This document shows positions 13,001-24,500 of a DNA stretch of 64,000 nt, piece after piece. Where the stretch lies: positions 62,001-126,000 of the forward strand of contig JAFEUB010001556.1 of the NCBI GenBank assembly GCA_024529925.1, given 5' to 3'. A program made the position numbers and the translations under genes. The notes under the pieces are model-generated. The model saw only the letters and a list, made by a program, of their open reading frames with translations. It was not told the DNA's origin and made no database searches. Positions within the stretch are counted from its first letter, which is position 1. Every line of letters begins with the position of its first letter. Source of the stretch: Ophthalmolycus amberensis. Lineage: Eukaryota > Chordata > Actinopteri > Perciformes > Zoarcidae.

Positions 13001-16000
13001 AGTAATATGATCTCTCCTCTTAGTTCTTGTTAGTACACGAGCTGCAGCATTCTGGATCAGCTGGAGAGATTTAAGAGACTTATTAGAGCAGCCTGAAAAT
13101 AAGGAATTGCAATAATCTAGTCTAGAGGTAACAAATGCATGAACTAATTTCTCTGCATCGCTTTGAGATAGGATCTGCCTGATTTTTGAAATATTACGTA
13201 GGTGAAAAAAGGCAGTCCTAGAAATAAGTTTTATCTGAGAGTTGAAAGACAAATCCTGATCAAAGGTAACTCCAAGATTCTTGACGGTGCTACTGGATGC
13301 CAGCGCAATGCCATCTAGAGAAACTATATCATTCGATAACTGATTTCGGAGGTGTTCTGGGCCTAGTAGAATAACTTCAGTTTTGTCTGAGTTTAACATC
13401 AGGAAGTTGCAGGTCATCCAGGTTTTTATGTCCTTAAGACACGCTTGCAGTTTAGCAAGCTGGTTGGTTTCGTCTGGTTTGATCGATATATATAATTGAG
13501 TATCATCTGCATAACAATGAAAGGTTATAGAGTGTTTTCTGATAATATTGCCTAAAGGAAGCATATATAAGGTGAACAAGATTGGTCCAAGCACAGAACC
13601 TTGTGGAACTCCATAACTGACGTTGGTCTTCATCGAGGCTTCATCATTTACATAAACAAACTGAGATCGATCCGATAAATAGGATCCAAACCAGTTCAGT
13701 GCGGTTCCTTTGATGCCAATATAATGTTCCAGTCTGTGCAACAGGATGTAGTGGTCTATAGTGTCGAACGCAGCACTAAGGTCTAACAGGACAAGAACAG
13801 AGACGAGTCCTTTGTCTGATGCGATTAGAAGGTCATTAGTTATTTTTACCAGAGCTGTCTCTGTGCTATGATGCTTTCTAAATCCTGACTGAAAATCCTC
13901 AAATAAACTATTGTTACACAGAAAGTCACACAACTGATTTGCAACTGCTTTCTCAAGGATCTTAGAGAGGAAGGGAAGGTTAGAGATCGGTCTATAGTTG
14001 GCCAACACCTCTGGATCCAGAGTGGGCTTCTTAAGAAGAGGTTTAATCACAGCTACTTTGAAGGACTGTGGTACATGACCTGTTACTAAAGACAGGTTGA
14101 TGATATCTAATAAAGTTGTGCTAATTAATGGTAGCACTTCTTTAAGCAGCCTAGTCGGTATAGGGTCTAAGAGACAGGTGGAAGGTTTAGACGTAAAAAT
14201 TGTTGAAGTCAGTTTGTCAAGGTCAATGGGAGTAAAGCCATCTAAACATATATCAGGGTTTACAGCTGTTTCTAAGGTTACTCTATTTGTGGAAAGATCG
14301 GTCGAGGGCAGGAGATTATTAATGTTCTCTCTAATAATTATAATCTTATCATTAAAGAAGTTCATGAAGTCATTGCTACTGAGGTCTATAGGGATACTCG
14401 GCACAACAGAGCTGTGACTCTCTGTCAGCCTGGCTACAGTGCTGAAGAGGAACCTGGGGTTGTTCTTATTTTTCTCTATTAACGATGAGTAATAAGCTGC
14501 TCTGGCATTACGGAGGGCCTTCTTATATGTCTTAAGACTGTCTCGCCAGAGTAACCGAGATTCTTCCAAGTTAGTGGAACGCCATGTTCTTTCAAGTTTT
14601 CGCGATGTTTGCTTTAATTTGCGGGTTTCAGGGTTATACCATGGAGCGAATCTCCTTTGTTTTACCAACTTCTTTTTTAAAGGAGCAATAGAGTCTAGTG
14701 TCCTTCTCAGTGAGCTTATAGCACTGTCGACAAGATGATCAATCTGGGTAGGACTAAAGTTAGCACAGGAGTCCTCCGTCACATCGAAGCATGGTATTGA
14801 GTTAAATACAGACGGAATCACTTCTTTAAATTGAGCTACGGCACCGTCAGATAGACATCTAGTGTAGTAACTCTTGCTTAACGGTGTACACTCCGTTAGT
14901 AAGAATTCAAAGGTTATTAGATAATGGTCCGATAGAAGAGGGTTCTGTGGATAGACTATTAAATCTTCCATGTTAATGCCATAAGTCAGAACCAGGTCGA
15001 GAGTGTGGTTAAAACAGTGAGTGGGTTTCTGTACATTCTGACAGAAACCAATCGAATCTAATAATGAAATAAATGCAGTACTGAGGCTATTGTTCTCGAC
15101 ATCCACATGAATATTAAAGTCACCTACAATAATTACTTTATCTGTTTTAAGGACTAGACTTGATAAAAACTGAAAAAATTCCGATAAAAATTCCGAATAC
15201 GGACCTGGGGCCCGGTACACTACAACAAATATAACTGGCTGTATTGTTTTCCAGGTTGGGTGTGAAAGACTAACAACCAAGCTTTCAAATGAGTTATAGT
15301 CTAGTTTCGGTTTAGGGTTTAATAATAGGCTAGAGTCAAAGATGGCTGCTACTCCACCTCCTCGGCCAGGCGCCTCGAGGAATGTGAGTATTGATATGAC
15401 TTGGAGGAGTTGATTCATTTAGGCTGACATATTCATCATTACTCAGCCAGGTTTCAGTAAGACAAAATAAATCAATATGATTATCTGATATTAGGCTCAT
15501 TTACTAGTAGAGCTTTAGATGACAAAGATCTGATATTTAAGAGTCCACATTTAATTATCCTATTTTGTTGTACTGTTGCGGTAGTTTTAACTTGGATTAA
15601 GTTATTTTGCTTAACTCCTCGATCGTTTATTTTTGATTCAATTCATTTAAGTGGCCGTGGGGCAGACACAGTCTCTATGTGGTTTTGCGTGAGTAACTGC
15701 TCTAATGGAAGCTCAGAGGAGTGTGTAAGACTGCAACTCTGCTTCCTGGTCTGATCTCTGGGTTGTCATGTACCAGGTCCATACAGAAACCGGGTCAGAT
15801 TTGCAGAGATGAGATCTGCTCCATCCAAAGTAGGATGAATGCCGTCCCTCCTATGCAAACCAGGTTTTCCCCAGAAAGTGTCCCAGTTATCTACGAAGCC
15901 CACATTGTTTGCTGGGCACCACCAAGACAGCCAGCGGTGAAACGATGACATGCGGCTAAACATTTCATCATTGGTCAGATTCGGGAGGGGGCCAGAGAAA

Positions 16001-17284
16001 ACTACGGAGTCCGACATGGCTTTTGCGTATGTACACACAGATTCCACATTTACTTTAGTGATCTCAGAGAGCCGTAGCCGGCTGTCATTCCCGCCGACGT
16101 GAATAACAATCTTACTGTATTTACGGTTATCTTTAGCCAGTACTTTCAGGTAGGACTCAATGTCGCCTGCTCTGGCCCCGGGTATACATGTAACTGTAGC
16201 CTCTGGTGTAGCTAACTTCACGTTTCTCAGAATAGAGCTACCTATGACCAGAACTCTGCTGGGTGCAGAAGACCCGTTTGTAACGCGAGGTGGCTGCTGG
16301 CGAGTCGAGTGCTTCGCCCCAGGTTTAAGCCTCCCGGGAGCAGTCACCCGGCGCCCCGGCTGCTCGGGGGCTGCAGGGAGACGGTTAGCGGGAGCCACGT
16401 CTGTTTGGGCCGCATCGGCTACGCCCGCAGTCACCAGCGTCTTAGCTTCCATGGTGCGGAGCCGTACTTCTATCTCGCTAAGCCTTGCATCTAACCGTTG
16501 AGTTAACGTTACCTCTGTCTGCGCCAGCGAGTAGGGGTGAAGGGTAGAGGAAGCCCGGGAGGGAGTATTCTCCGTCAGGACTGCAAAATGGTTGGAGGTG
16601 GTTAACGGAAACTCCCCAGCTGGTTTTCTCAGGACGCCGCGGCGTACCACCTCCGTCCAGGATGGTTTCGGAGTGGAGCTATGGATCAGTTGTGCTTTGA
16701 TCATAGTGGAGCAACGGTACAAGAAATTCAGTTCTGCCTCGGTTTGTGGGTCATGGTTCGGTACAATAGGGGAAACGCAGAAAATAACTTTTTTCATTCG
16801 ACAGTGGTTCATTGGCTGTCGCATACCGAACATCCTGTATCGAGTGGTTCAATACAATACAGGTGTTGTTACACCCCTAATCTGTGACAGTTTGAGGTGG
16901 TCTATGCTGTACTTAGACTCCCTTCTGTTTCAGATGAAGTGCCACGTTGGTGCCCGCAAGCTCCAGCTGCCTCTTTCCTGCCCGCTGACTGCCGCTTCGG
17001 GCCCCGGTGTGCCCACAAGCCAAGCTCCCAACTCCTCAGCAATGCTCCCTGCTGGGTACCTTTTGCCAGCGGGCTCCTACGGAGGCATGGCTCCTGGTCC
17101 TCTTTACCCACAGCAGTGGCCTGGCACGCCCAGTCCTGCAGGGTCCGTGAGTCCCGTAGGCCTGCTCGGTGCTGCAAGAATGATGCCCTATGCCACAGTG
17201 GCAAACCCAGGGATCCAAGCCCACCCTCTGGTCACGCACGACCCCGAGAGCGGCCCCTGTCCCAAAACCACTAGGACTACCTAA
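1..17284 (+). CDS. wnk2: WNK2-type serine/threonine kinase, C-terminal two-thirds (5' partial)
   Basis: WNK kinases phosphorylate SPAK/OSR1 to control cation-chloride cotransport. The kinase domain lies upstream of the window. Exons read: 1-96, 316-356, 1348-1507, 1601-1717, 2272-2442, 2721-2772, 3020-3118, 3544-4337, 4787-4844, 4938-5011, 5186-5835, 6365-6591, 6790-7014, 8398-8496, 10890-about 10934, 11456-11752 and 16934-17284, about 1,180 residues. A CCT-like domain is encoded at 1460-2400 (VECQLETHNHK, MVTFKFDLDGD, EKEMF). An RFQI peptide spanning 5,003-5,188 fits the SPAK/OSR1-docking motif. A coiled segment (KEISELQ), a lysine-rich GRRRRASKHK block, YKSSSKPR and GTFTDDL follow. WNK2 is preferred over WNK1 because VYHxTSERVTYKSS and LKRLCLGKE match recalled human WNK2. 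All junctions keep phase except 10,934 to 11,456, where about two bases of exon are unaccounted for. The last intron hosts a LINE. Confidence 0.88.
1190..1232. repeat. 10-bp tandem repeat, about four copies
   Basis: The unit ACGTGTTTGG repeats about four times with single-base variants inside a wnk2 intron. No coding role is apparent. The rest of the 357-1,347 intron shows nothing recognisable. Confidence 0.7.
4570..4603. repeat. (TG)n microsatellite
   Basis: An uninterrupted TG dinucleotide run lies in a wnk2 intron. Confidence 0.95.
7045..7080. repeat. (TG)n microsatellite
   Basis: A TG dinucleotide run lies just downstream of the wnk2 splice donor at 7,015. Confidence 0.95.
7081..8390. 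other. AT-rich wnk2 intron, no gene seen
   Basis: This is a long AT-rich intron body between the exons ending at 7,014 and starting at 8,398. I see no open frames of note, no TE termini and no RNA gene. It ends with a pyrimidine-rich acceptor at 8,397. Confidence 0.6.
8670..8691. repeat. poly-C tract
   Basis: A pure C homopolymer of about 22 bases lies in the wnk2 intron 8,497-10,889. A second one of about 21 bases lies at 9,749-9,769 in the same intron. Such tracts are error-prone in assemblies. I see no gene in the remainder of this 2.4-kb intron. Confidence 0.9.
12130..12530. repeat. Tandem units of about 165-180 bp in the LINE 3' UTR
   Basis: The phrase CCTGTGAGGCGAGAAAGC, or a close variant, recurs at about 12,132, 12,313 and 12,479. 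Each copy is followed by similar GCATTAATGGTATCGG sequence and by GTCAGCAGGGCCATGG. The spacings are about 181 and 166 bp. The array belongs to the LINE rather than to wnk2. Confidence 0.75.
12992..15418 (-). pseudogene. LINE ORF2: endonuclease-reverse transcriptase, frame broken near its N-terminus
   Basis: The 808-codon open frame covers the later part of an apurinic-type endonuclease (VGDFNIHVD, LLSDHYLITF) and a full reverse transcriptase, with PLLKKP, NYRPISNLPFLSKILE, DLSAAFDTIDH, GVPQGSVLGP and the catalytic YADDTQLY box. The start of the endonuclease continues upstream in other frames: LFCLTETWL lies at about 15,440-15,500, and offsets near 15,367 and 15,503 each look like one extra base. 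The copy is therefore probably not mobile, although the polymerase domain is intact. It is intronic and antisense to wnk2. Confidence 0.85.
15766..16833 (-). CDS. LINE ORF1 protein with SGNH/esterase-like domain
   Basis: An open frame of 355 codons lies upstream of the LINE ORF2 on the same strand. Its C-terminal half has the SGNH-hydrolase layout: VLVIGSSIL (block I Ser region), GGNDSRL (block III Gly/Asn region) and GIHPT (His of block V). CR1/L2 clade elements are known to carry an esterase-like ORF1. The N-terminal half is basic and Pro/Ala-rich with a short helix (LDARLSEIEVRLRTMEA) that could mediate self-association. This is a transposon gene, not a host gene. The frame is intact, but expression is unknown. 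Confidence 0.75.
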   Translation of the reverse strand: MFGMRQPMNHCRMKKVIFCVSPIVPNHDPQTEAELNFLYRCSTMIKAQLIHSSTPKPSWTEVVRRGVLRKPAGEFPLTTSNHFAVLTENTPSRASSTLHPYSLAQTEVTLTQRLDARLSEIEVRLRTMEAKTLVTAGVADAAQTDVAPANRLPAAPEQPGRRVTAPGRLKPGAKHSTRQQPPRVTNGSSAPSRVLVIGSSILRNVKLATPEATVTCIPGARAGDIESYLKVLAKDNRKYSKIVIHVGGNDSRLRLSEITKVNVESVCTYAKAMSDSVVFSGPLPNLTNDEMFSRMSSFHRWLSWWCPANNVGFVDNWDTFWGKPGLHRRDGIHPTLDGADLISANLTRFLYGPGT

Positions 17285-17440
17285 CCTGCTCACTAACGGT
17301 TGTTAGTGTGTTCGGGTGCCATCGGCCCAACTTCACTCCGTTGTGGGTCACCAGAGCCACAAATGTACATAGTGTGACCTTGTAAATTACATGACTGCAA
17401 GTGTTGATATTCTTTCTACAACACCTATATCTGTAGTTAA

Positions 17441-17471
<31 letters not shown>

Positions 17472-19620
17472 GTGTGTGTGTATACTATACAGTACGTGTT
17501 AAGTATGTGTGAATACCTAATGCTTTTTGGCTTTGGTTTTGACTACACTCAGCCATACAAGACAAATTGTCTACAGTCTCGAAAAACCATTTTTCATTTT
17601 ATTCTGTATTACTGCAGTTTTCATTGATTTTTGCCTTTCTCACTTTAAACACTACATTGGAATCCAAATACCAGTGGTGTGAGATACAGTTACAAGACAG
17701 TATTTAAGATGAAGATATTTTATGGAATGTAGTGCCTTGAACATTGATTTACATTTGTTTTCTCTTCTGTGAAACAAAGCATGTGTGCATCCAAGTTATT
17801 TTATTTGATGGTAGCTTGAGTGCAGTCTCTTTTTTAAAAAATTTTTTTTTAATGCATTACAGACACTTTTGTTTTTTGGTTTACATATGAATGCCCTTGT
17901 AGAACTGCACTATTAACACTATGCTCTTATTTAAAAAGAATAAAATCATGTTTTTAACCCTTGTTTACTTTCCAGCCCTGTGACAGATGGAATGCCATAG
18001 TGGTGAGATGTACCGTTGCCTTGCAGAAACAAATGGTTAATGTGCGACTGATGAGAGAAAGGAAAAAAACAAAGTTACGCCAGCAGCCAAACCCACTCTT
18101 TCAGGTCAAATGGTTCAGTCGGACACGGCCTCTTTTTGATAGGACAACTGATGCGTTGGACGGCACAAGAGTTGGCAGCGTTGCAGCCTCGTGCTCAGAG
18201 GAAAGGCGGTGTCCAGAGCCATGTATACTGTACGCGGTTCCTTCTACAGTAAATGCCTCTGGTAGCGTTCTGATCAGAATGTAGCAATTAATATGTGAAG
18301 GCTTGAGGCTCAAAAGTGCAATTTAACCCCCTCCACGAAAGCTTTGATCGTGGCCTTGCCACAAGCCTTATCTCTTGACGTGTGCAACAGGAGCAAGCTG
18401 ATGAAAAGTTGAACAAAGTTACAAATCACCAAACCAACTGACGAACGTTACCCGGCAAAGTATGAACATTGCAAACCTCCAAGCGAGCAAGTCACTACTG
18501 CTAAATGTTCTTTCAACTCGGCTATCCTATTACTCAGCACTGTATGTGAACCGTGTTGTGCAATCACCAGTTAAGTCTGATGTTTTTCAATGACTTGATG
18601 TTTGAAGCTTTTTTTTTTTTTGACGCTGCTATCGTCTGAGGTGATTCCACTGTACAGTTAAGCATTATATTCACATAAAATGGTACTTTAATACAAATTA
18701 AAATTAACAAGTGAGGCGCTCACAAAGCAGTGTTATTGCGTTGTTGAAGTTTTGATGTGTTTATTCCCCAGGTTGCTTCGGGTGACAGCCTTTGTTTTTT
18801 TCATTTTATTTTCAGTAATGCAAAATTCAAATGTTACTTGATGCGGGTGATTTGCACAATATAGTCCCCCTTAATTCTAATCTATGTTTAAGAGTTTCCT
18901 ACACTGTATATAGTGGGTTTCACCACCTGTACTTTTATTTTGTCACTGACGAGCATGGCCAACAGTTCATGTTCCACAAAGCAAAGATAAACAATACAGC
19001 TACAACGATTAGATGTGTCACAACTCCACAACACATGTAAAAGGTTTCAGCATCCCAAATCTGCCAAGCTGTGAATTGTACAGTTTTCTTGTTTATATTT
19101 GTACATTTTGTTTTCTGACTGATGGTGGTGGGGGGGTTGTTTTGATGTATTATTGTTCCATCAATTCGGTTTGAATTGGACTTTTATAGGATATTATGCG
19201 GAGTCTTCTGCTTTGGTGAAATACTTCCAGTAGTAAGAGATTTCTGTTCTCTTGTCACTTATATCTGGTTTTGTTCCACCTCCTTCGCCGCCAACTCATG
19301 GTGAGCAGAGAAAAGGAATAAGTGTTGTTGGCAAAGTCATTTGGATGCAGTGATCAGACGGAGGAGCTGATATGCACAGAAGAGGAAGATGATGAGGAGG
19401 AGAAGCAGTCCTGACACTTCCTACTCTGCTCATTCTCACTTCTCTCTCGACAACATTGCCCCCTGGTGAAAATGCTCTGGTTGTCAAAAGGCTTGTATTC
19501 AAACTGTGGGATCGCTTCTGCCTGCTGTATGTCCCACTGCATTACCCCACCCTGCCCTGCTGCACTCTAATCACAGACTGTATGTTCAGAGAGAAATAAA
19601 TATTATTTTGTGCTTGATGG
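17285..19620 (+). other. wnk2: wnk2 3' untranslated region
   Basis: AT-rich sequence without convincing coding exons follows the wnk2 stop codon. Two polyadenylation signals (AATAAA) occur, at 17,939-17,944 and 19,595-19,600, so a short and a long 3' UTR are possible. A (GT)n/(CG)n microsatellite sits at about 17,441-17,482. The 3' limit is inferred from the distal signal only. Confidence 0.5.
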
Positions 19621-20159
19621 TGTGTTTCAATGTGGTTTTTATTGCCTTTTTTCATTATTTAAGAGGCTATAATATTAAAATATATTATAGTTATTTAGCA
19701 TGGAGTTGAGTCATACATTGTAAACCAGAAGTAGTTTTTTTTGTCTCATCCATAGAAGATGTTAAAGTGTTTTTAAAGATGTATTTGAAGGTGCGACGCG
19801 CACTCAGGCCACCTTTCACTCAGTCCTGCCGATATCTTTTAAACAAAGCCGCAGATTCGCCACATTCAACTTGGAAATTACCCGTGGGAACGAATTGGCC
19901 CAGTAGAAATAAAAATGCAGTATACTCCACGAACAGAATATTATTTATATTACTATAAATTCTTCGTTAAAATGTGTATACGGGCTCTACTTCGATACAA
20001 AAGCCAAGAAATAGACCCTGCTTTTTGTGTGGCGAATGTGCCGACCCGCGGCGTAACGTTACAGCAACGGTTTGCCTCTTTTGTTCAACCGAGTTCTCTG
20101 AATTATTCCCCAACACAATGAAATGATCGGAATATATTATGTTTTAAATAAACACATTT

Positions 20160-20292
20160 TCACTGTAACCCGCGCGATCCCGTGAATCTCCTCTGGGATT
20201 ATCTCATGAATTTAAAAAATCGATCTGCAACCCTTTCTCCGATCTGGTGTGATGAGGTTTCCGAAGCACGCAGTCTCGAGGAACGTGGAGTA
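20160..20292 (+). promoter_or_regulatory. brpf1: Putative brpf1 promoter and 5' non-coding exon
   Basis: A locally GC-richer stretch with CpGs ends at a perfect donor, GTAAGT at 20,293. The first brpf1 coding exon has a spliced acceptor at 21,519 and 45 bases of 5' leader, so at least one upstream non-coding exon is needed, and this is the best candidate. The transcription start was not determined. The 20,293-21,519 stretch would be intron 1, and I see nothing else in it. Confidence 0.4.
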
Positions 20293-21564
20293 GTAAGTGT
20301 TTATAACGTCCGGATCTGTAGCGTTTAAACGGTCGAAGGCTGGGTGTGTGGTGGTGGGGGAATAGGTTCACATTTTGACGATTAAAAGGTAATTTCTACG
20401 TGTAATTGTGGTGATTTTAGTGTTTCCACCTTAACCCCACTGTGCCCTGAAAACACAAAGTAGCAGCCCTGATGCATAATAAGCACGACTGGCTATATAT
20501 CCTCGTATTGCACAACATGTAGGAGCTGTTTTCGACACAAAGAATGTTAATGAATCTGTTGATTATTTCGTTGAAACACTGGACCTGCTCCACACATGCC
20601 GTAGTAACAGCAGTACCTGCGGTAACCTCATGAAATCAGATGCTATACTGTCAGTATCAGGGATGGGATGCACAGGGTGAGGTCATTGTGGAGGGAAACA
20701 CTGTAGAAGCTTGAATGGTCACCTACGTTACATTCAGGCTAACGTTACAGTGTGTCTAACTTTAAAAAAAAATCTTGTGTTTTAACTGAATTATATAAAT
20801 ACTATGCATCCTTTAAGAAAAGCTAGCACCTTGTGTAGCGTTAGCTTAACGTCTGCCCTGTGAATACAGCTACACTATATAGCACGCGAATTAAAACTAA
20901 CCGTTTTGCCGTTACCGTCGGTTGAGATTAACGGAAGCAAGCGGTGGCTACTTTTGTGTCGTGAACTCGTGAGTTGGTGGCTGCTTTCTGTAGTAGCTGT
21001 GAACTGGTGTTGTTGTTTGCTAGCTTCATGTTAGCTTGCTTGGCTAACAGCGTCAGGGTTGCAATGTTTCATTGTTTGAGTAGAAGAAGAAATCATAACG
21101 CTAAGGCTAAAGTTAGCCTGTTTAGAAAGTCCTATTGTTAGTTTTAAGGACAATCAAACTATCGTAGATTTTTGTTGAATGCACTGTTGTTGTAGCCAGA
21201 GCTCATAGGCTGTAAACCAGTGTGCTGTCAGCCTAGCCCCTCTGTTATAACTGTAGTTAGCAGGAAACAGAAGCATAAATATTGACCTAAATTGCACCTG
21301 TTACTGGAGTAACCAAACGGAATAATTTGTTTACTACTGGGAGTTGGAGAAACGGTCACGTGACTGCACCATAACAGGTGCACAATGTGCAGAGACTTGC
21401 TCAGAGTGGTGTCTCTAAACTGCTAGAATTCAGTGACTGTGGCTACTATCTGAATAATGTAATTAAACCTGTGGAAGTGATCCTGCAGCGTGGTCCTCAC
21501 TTGTGCTCTTCTCCTTCAGATGTAAACTTGAACAGCATCCGTCCCAGCGGTGGCTGTTGGCAGG

Positions 21565-24500
21565 ATGGGCCTGGACTTTGACGTAAAGACGTTTTGTCAC
21601 AATCTGCGGGCCACCAAGCCCCCTTACGAGTGCCCCGTGGAGACTTGCCGTAAGGTGTACAAGAGCTACAGTGGCATTGAGTATCACCTTTACCACTATG
21701 ACCACGATAACCCAACACCTGCGCAGGCTTTGCCCCAGAAGAAAAGAAAGGGACGGCCTCCTCGCGCCTCCTTGGCTGGGTCAGGGGACACGGACGACGG
21801 TGGGGGGGGTAACGGAGGTGGAGGACCTGGGCACGGGGGGAACACACCGGGGAGCCCCAACCGGTCGGACCACTCTCACTCCCCGGGCAGAGAGACAATG
21901 ACCTATGCCCAGGCCCAGCGCATGGTGGAGCTGGAGTTTCAAGGACGCCTCCACCGTATCAGCATCTTTGAGAACATTGACGTGGTGTCAGAGGAGGACA
22001 GCGATGCGGAGGACGCGCCTCCATCTGGTACGGGTGGCGGCGGTGGAGGGGTGTGTAACGGGAGTGAAGGCGGACCTGGTGGCAGCGAGCTGGGAGGTAG
22101 TGGCAAGGACCGGCCAGATATCCCATCCTCAAACGGGGGCAAATCCACGCCGAAGTCCGGGAAGCACAAAAGCAAAGAAAAGAAGAAGGATGGCTCCTCT
22201 CATCATCACAGCGCTCAGTCCGGCCCCGCGGTCAAGCTCCCCGAGGCGGTGTTCAGAGAGCTGGACCAAGAGAGACCTGACGCCCCCCCTCGACCATCGT
22301 CTTACTACAGGTCTGCAATCTGGTTTATTAATAATTATGAAGCAGGATTGTTGTCAAATACATGGCAGGCATTTTAAAAGATAAGGGCACGTATAGAGGA
22401 GGCATATTGTTTATGCCGAAATTTGGTATTTAAAGCGCATATTTGCACACTCGGACATCAGTTTGTTTGCAGCTGTACAGCTTGTTTGCAGCTGTACAGC
22501 TTGTTGTCGTGCATGTTTCAGGAAATTAATTTGACCTCAGATTACCTCATATTATTTGGATTATTATTTCCTCTTCTCTACAGACAGTTGAAGTTGGTGC
22601 CAAACCCACACAAACGCATTTTCCTCTTCTTTCCCACTGTGGTGTTCAGGTACATTGACAAGTCTGTGGAGGAGCTGGATGAGGAGGTAGAGTACGACAT
22701 CGACGAGGAAGACTACATCTGGCTCGACATCATGAACGACAAGCGGCGGCGTGACAGCGTGACACCCATCCCTCAGGAGGTCTTTGAATACCTCATGGAC
22801 CGCTTGGAGAAGGAGTCCTACTTTGAGAGCCACAACAAGGTACCTGAACTCTGAAGCGGAGGGAGAAAATATTATTTTAACACTGAAAAATCTATAGAAT
22901 TCGTCCAACTCTGATCTCTACTTATCCTCCCCTCTCCCAGGCCGACCCAAGCACCCTCATCGACGAAGATGCCGTGTGCTGCATCTGCAACGACGGAGAG
23001 TGTCAGAACAGCAACGTGATCCTGTTCTGCGACATGTGTAACCTGGCAGTGCACCAGGAGTGCTACGGCGTGCCCTACATCCCAGAGGGCCAGTGGTTAT
23101 GCCGCCGCTGCCTGCAGTCGCCGAGTAGAGCCGTGGACTGCGCTCTCTGTCCCAACAAGGGAGGCGCTTTCAAACAGACGGACGATGCACGCTGGGCCCA
23201 CGTAGTGTGTGCCCTCTGGATCCCGGAGGTGAGTCCACACACACCACTAACGGGCCGGGCCATTTGGAGAAAATCAAATGTCACAATAGTTTATACCTCG
23301 ATACCGATATTGTGACGATATTTTATCAGTGACCTTTGCTTTTACAAAATATTTACACAATGACATTTTTGATAATCATCAGTAATGTGGATACATAATG
23401 AATAAGTTTATAAAATGACATCACTGTACTGTAATGTAGTGTTTAAAACCAGGAAAAGACACGTTTGTCATATTACAATATCCAGAATCTAAAACAATAT
23501 CTAGTCTCAGATCACAGTATCGTTAAAATATCGATATATTTCCCATCCCTACACTTGCAGTGAAAGTGAGTTTTGCTGCTTTCCCTCAGGTCTGCTTTGC
23601 TAACACAGTCTTCCTGGAGCCAATCGACAGTATCGAGCACATTCCTCCCGCCCGCTGGAAGCTCACCTGCTACATCTGCAAGCAGCGTGGCTCGGGCGCC
23701 TGCATCCAGTGTCACAAAGCCAACTGTTACACCGCCTTCCACGTCACCTGTGCCCAGCAGGCGGGCCTCTACATGAAAATGGAGCCCGTCCGAGAGACCG
23801 GGGCCAACGGCACCTCGTTCAGCGTCCGCAAGACGGCCTACTGCGACATCCACACGCCGCCGGGGTCGGCCCGGCCTCTGGGGGGGGTGGGCGGGGCCAG
23901 CATGGGCTCGTCGCACAGTGACGGGGAGCTGGAGGAGGATGACGACCCCAGCATCTGCCAGGACGACGACTCCAAGGGCTGGAGCTCTGAGCGAGCCAAG
24001 AGGGCGAAGGCCAAGTCCAGGCTGAAGATGAAAAGAGCGAGGAAGATCTTAGCCGAGAGGAGAGCTGCTGCGCCGGTGGTGTCTGTGCCCTGCATACCTC
24101 CCCATAGGTACGTACACACTGCATGTGTGTTTTACCTGTGCTCCAAGATGCACATGCCTGGTAACCTTCTTGCACAATAGTGTAAATCGCCCGCACCTCC
24201 TGGAGGCGTTTGTGATTTGAGTACGAGAGTCAAAGTGGTGTTCGTTTCTCTCCAGGCTGAGCAAAATCACCAGCAACTTGACGGTGCCCAGGAAGAGCCA
24301 GTTCATGCAGCGACTCCACAGCTACTGGACCCTGAAGAGGCAGAGTCGTAACGGCGTACCGCTGCTCCGCCGGCTCCAGACCCACCTGCAGTCCCAACGG
24401 CACATTGACTCCCTCCCGCCAGAACCGCCAGAGCAACTCTCACCGGTGGCTTGTGCAATTGTAAACAAAAACACACAAACATTTCGCAAATTCCTTTTAG

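Larger units (their letters stand above)
11774..16890 (-). mobile_element. L2/CR1-type LINE (non-LTR retrotransposon), antisense in the last wnk2 intron
   Basis: Read on the minus strand, the element has ORF1 (15,766-16,833), ORF2 (12,992-15,418 plus a frameshifted upstream part), a 3' UTR with tandem repeats, and a 3' end of short TGAATTGAATT-type tail repeats next to the wnk2 exon that ends at 11,752. The terminal motif beginning ATTTATTTTGTATAGCCC on the + strand is one I associate with L2/Maui-like elements of percomorph fish. A long 5' region shows it is near full length. The exact 5' boundary and target duplication were not resolved. The host intron is otherwise short, so most of it is this insertion. 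Confidence 0.88.

Noticed and set aside
14097..14417. Plus-strand open frame of 106 codons
   Set aside because: It is antisense to the LINE reverse transcriptase and has no family features.
24446..24460. Donor GTGGCT at 24,446 as the end of the brpf1 exon
   Set aside because: Both this and GTAAAC at 24,461 keep phase. The second is closer to consensus, so 24,460 is preferred and the other is kept only as an alternative.
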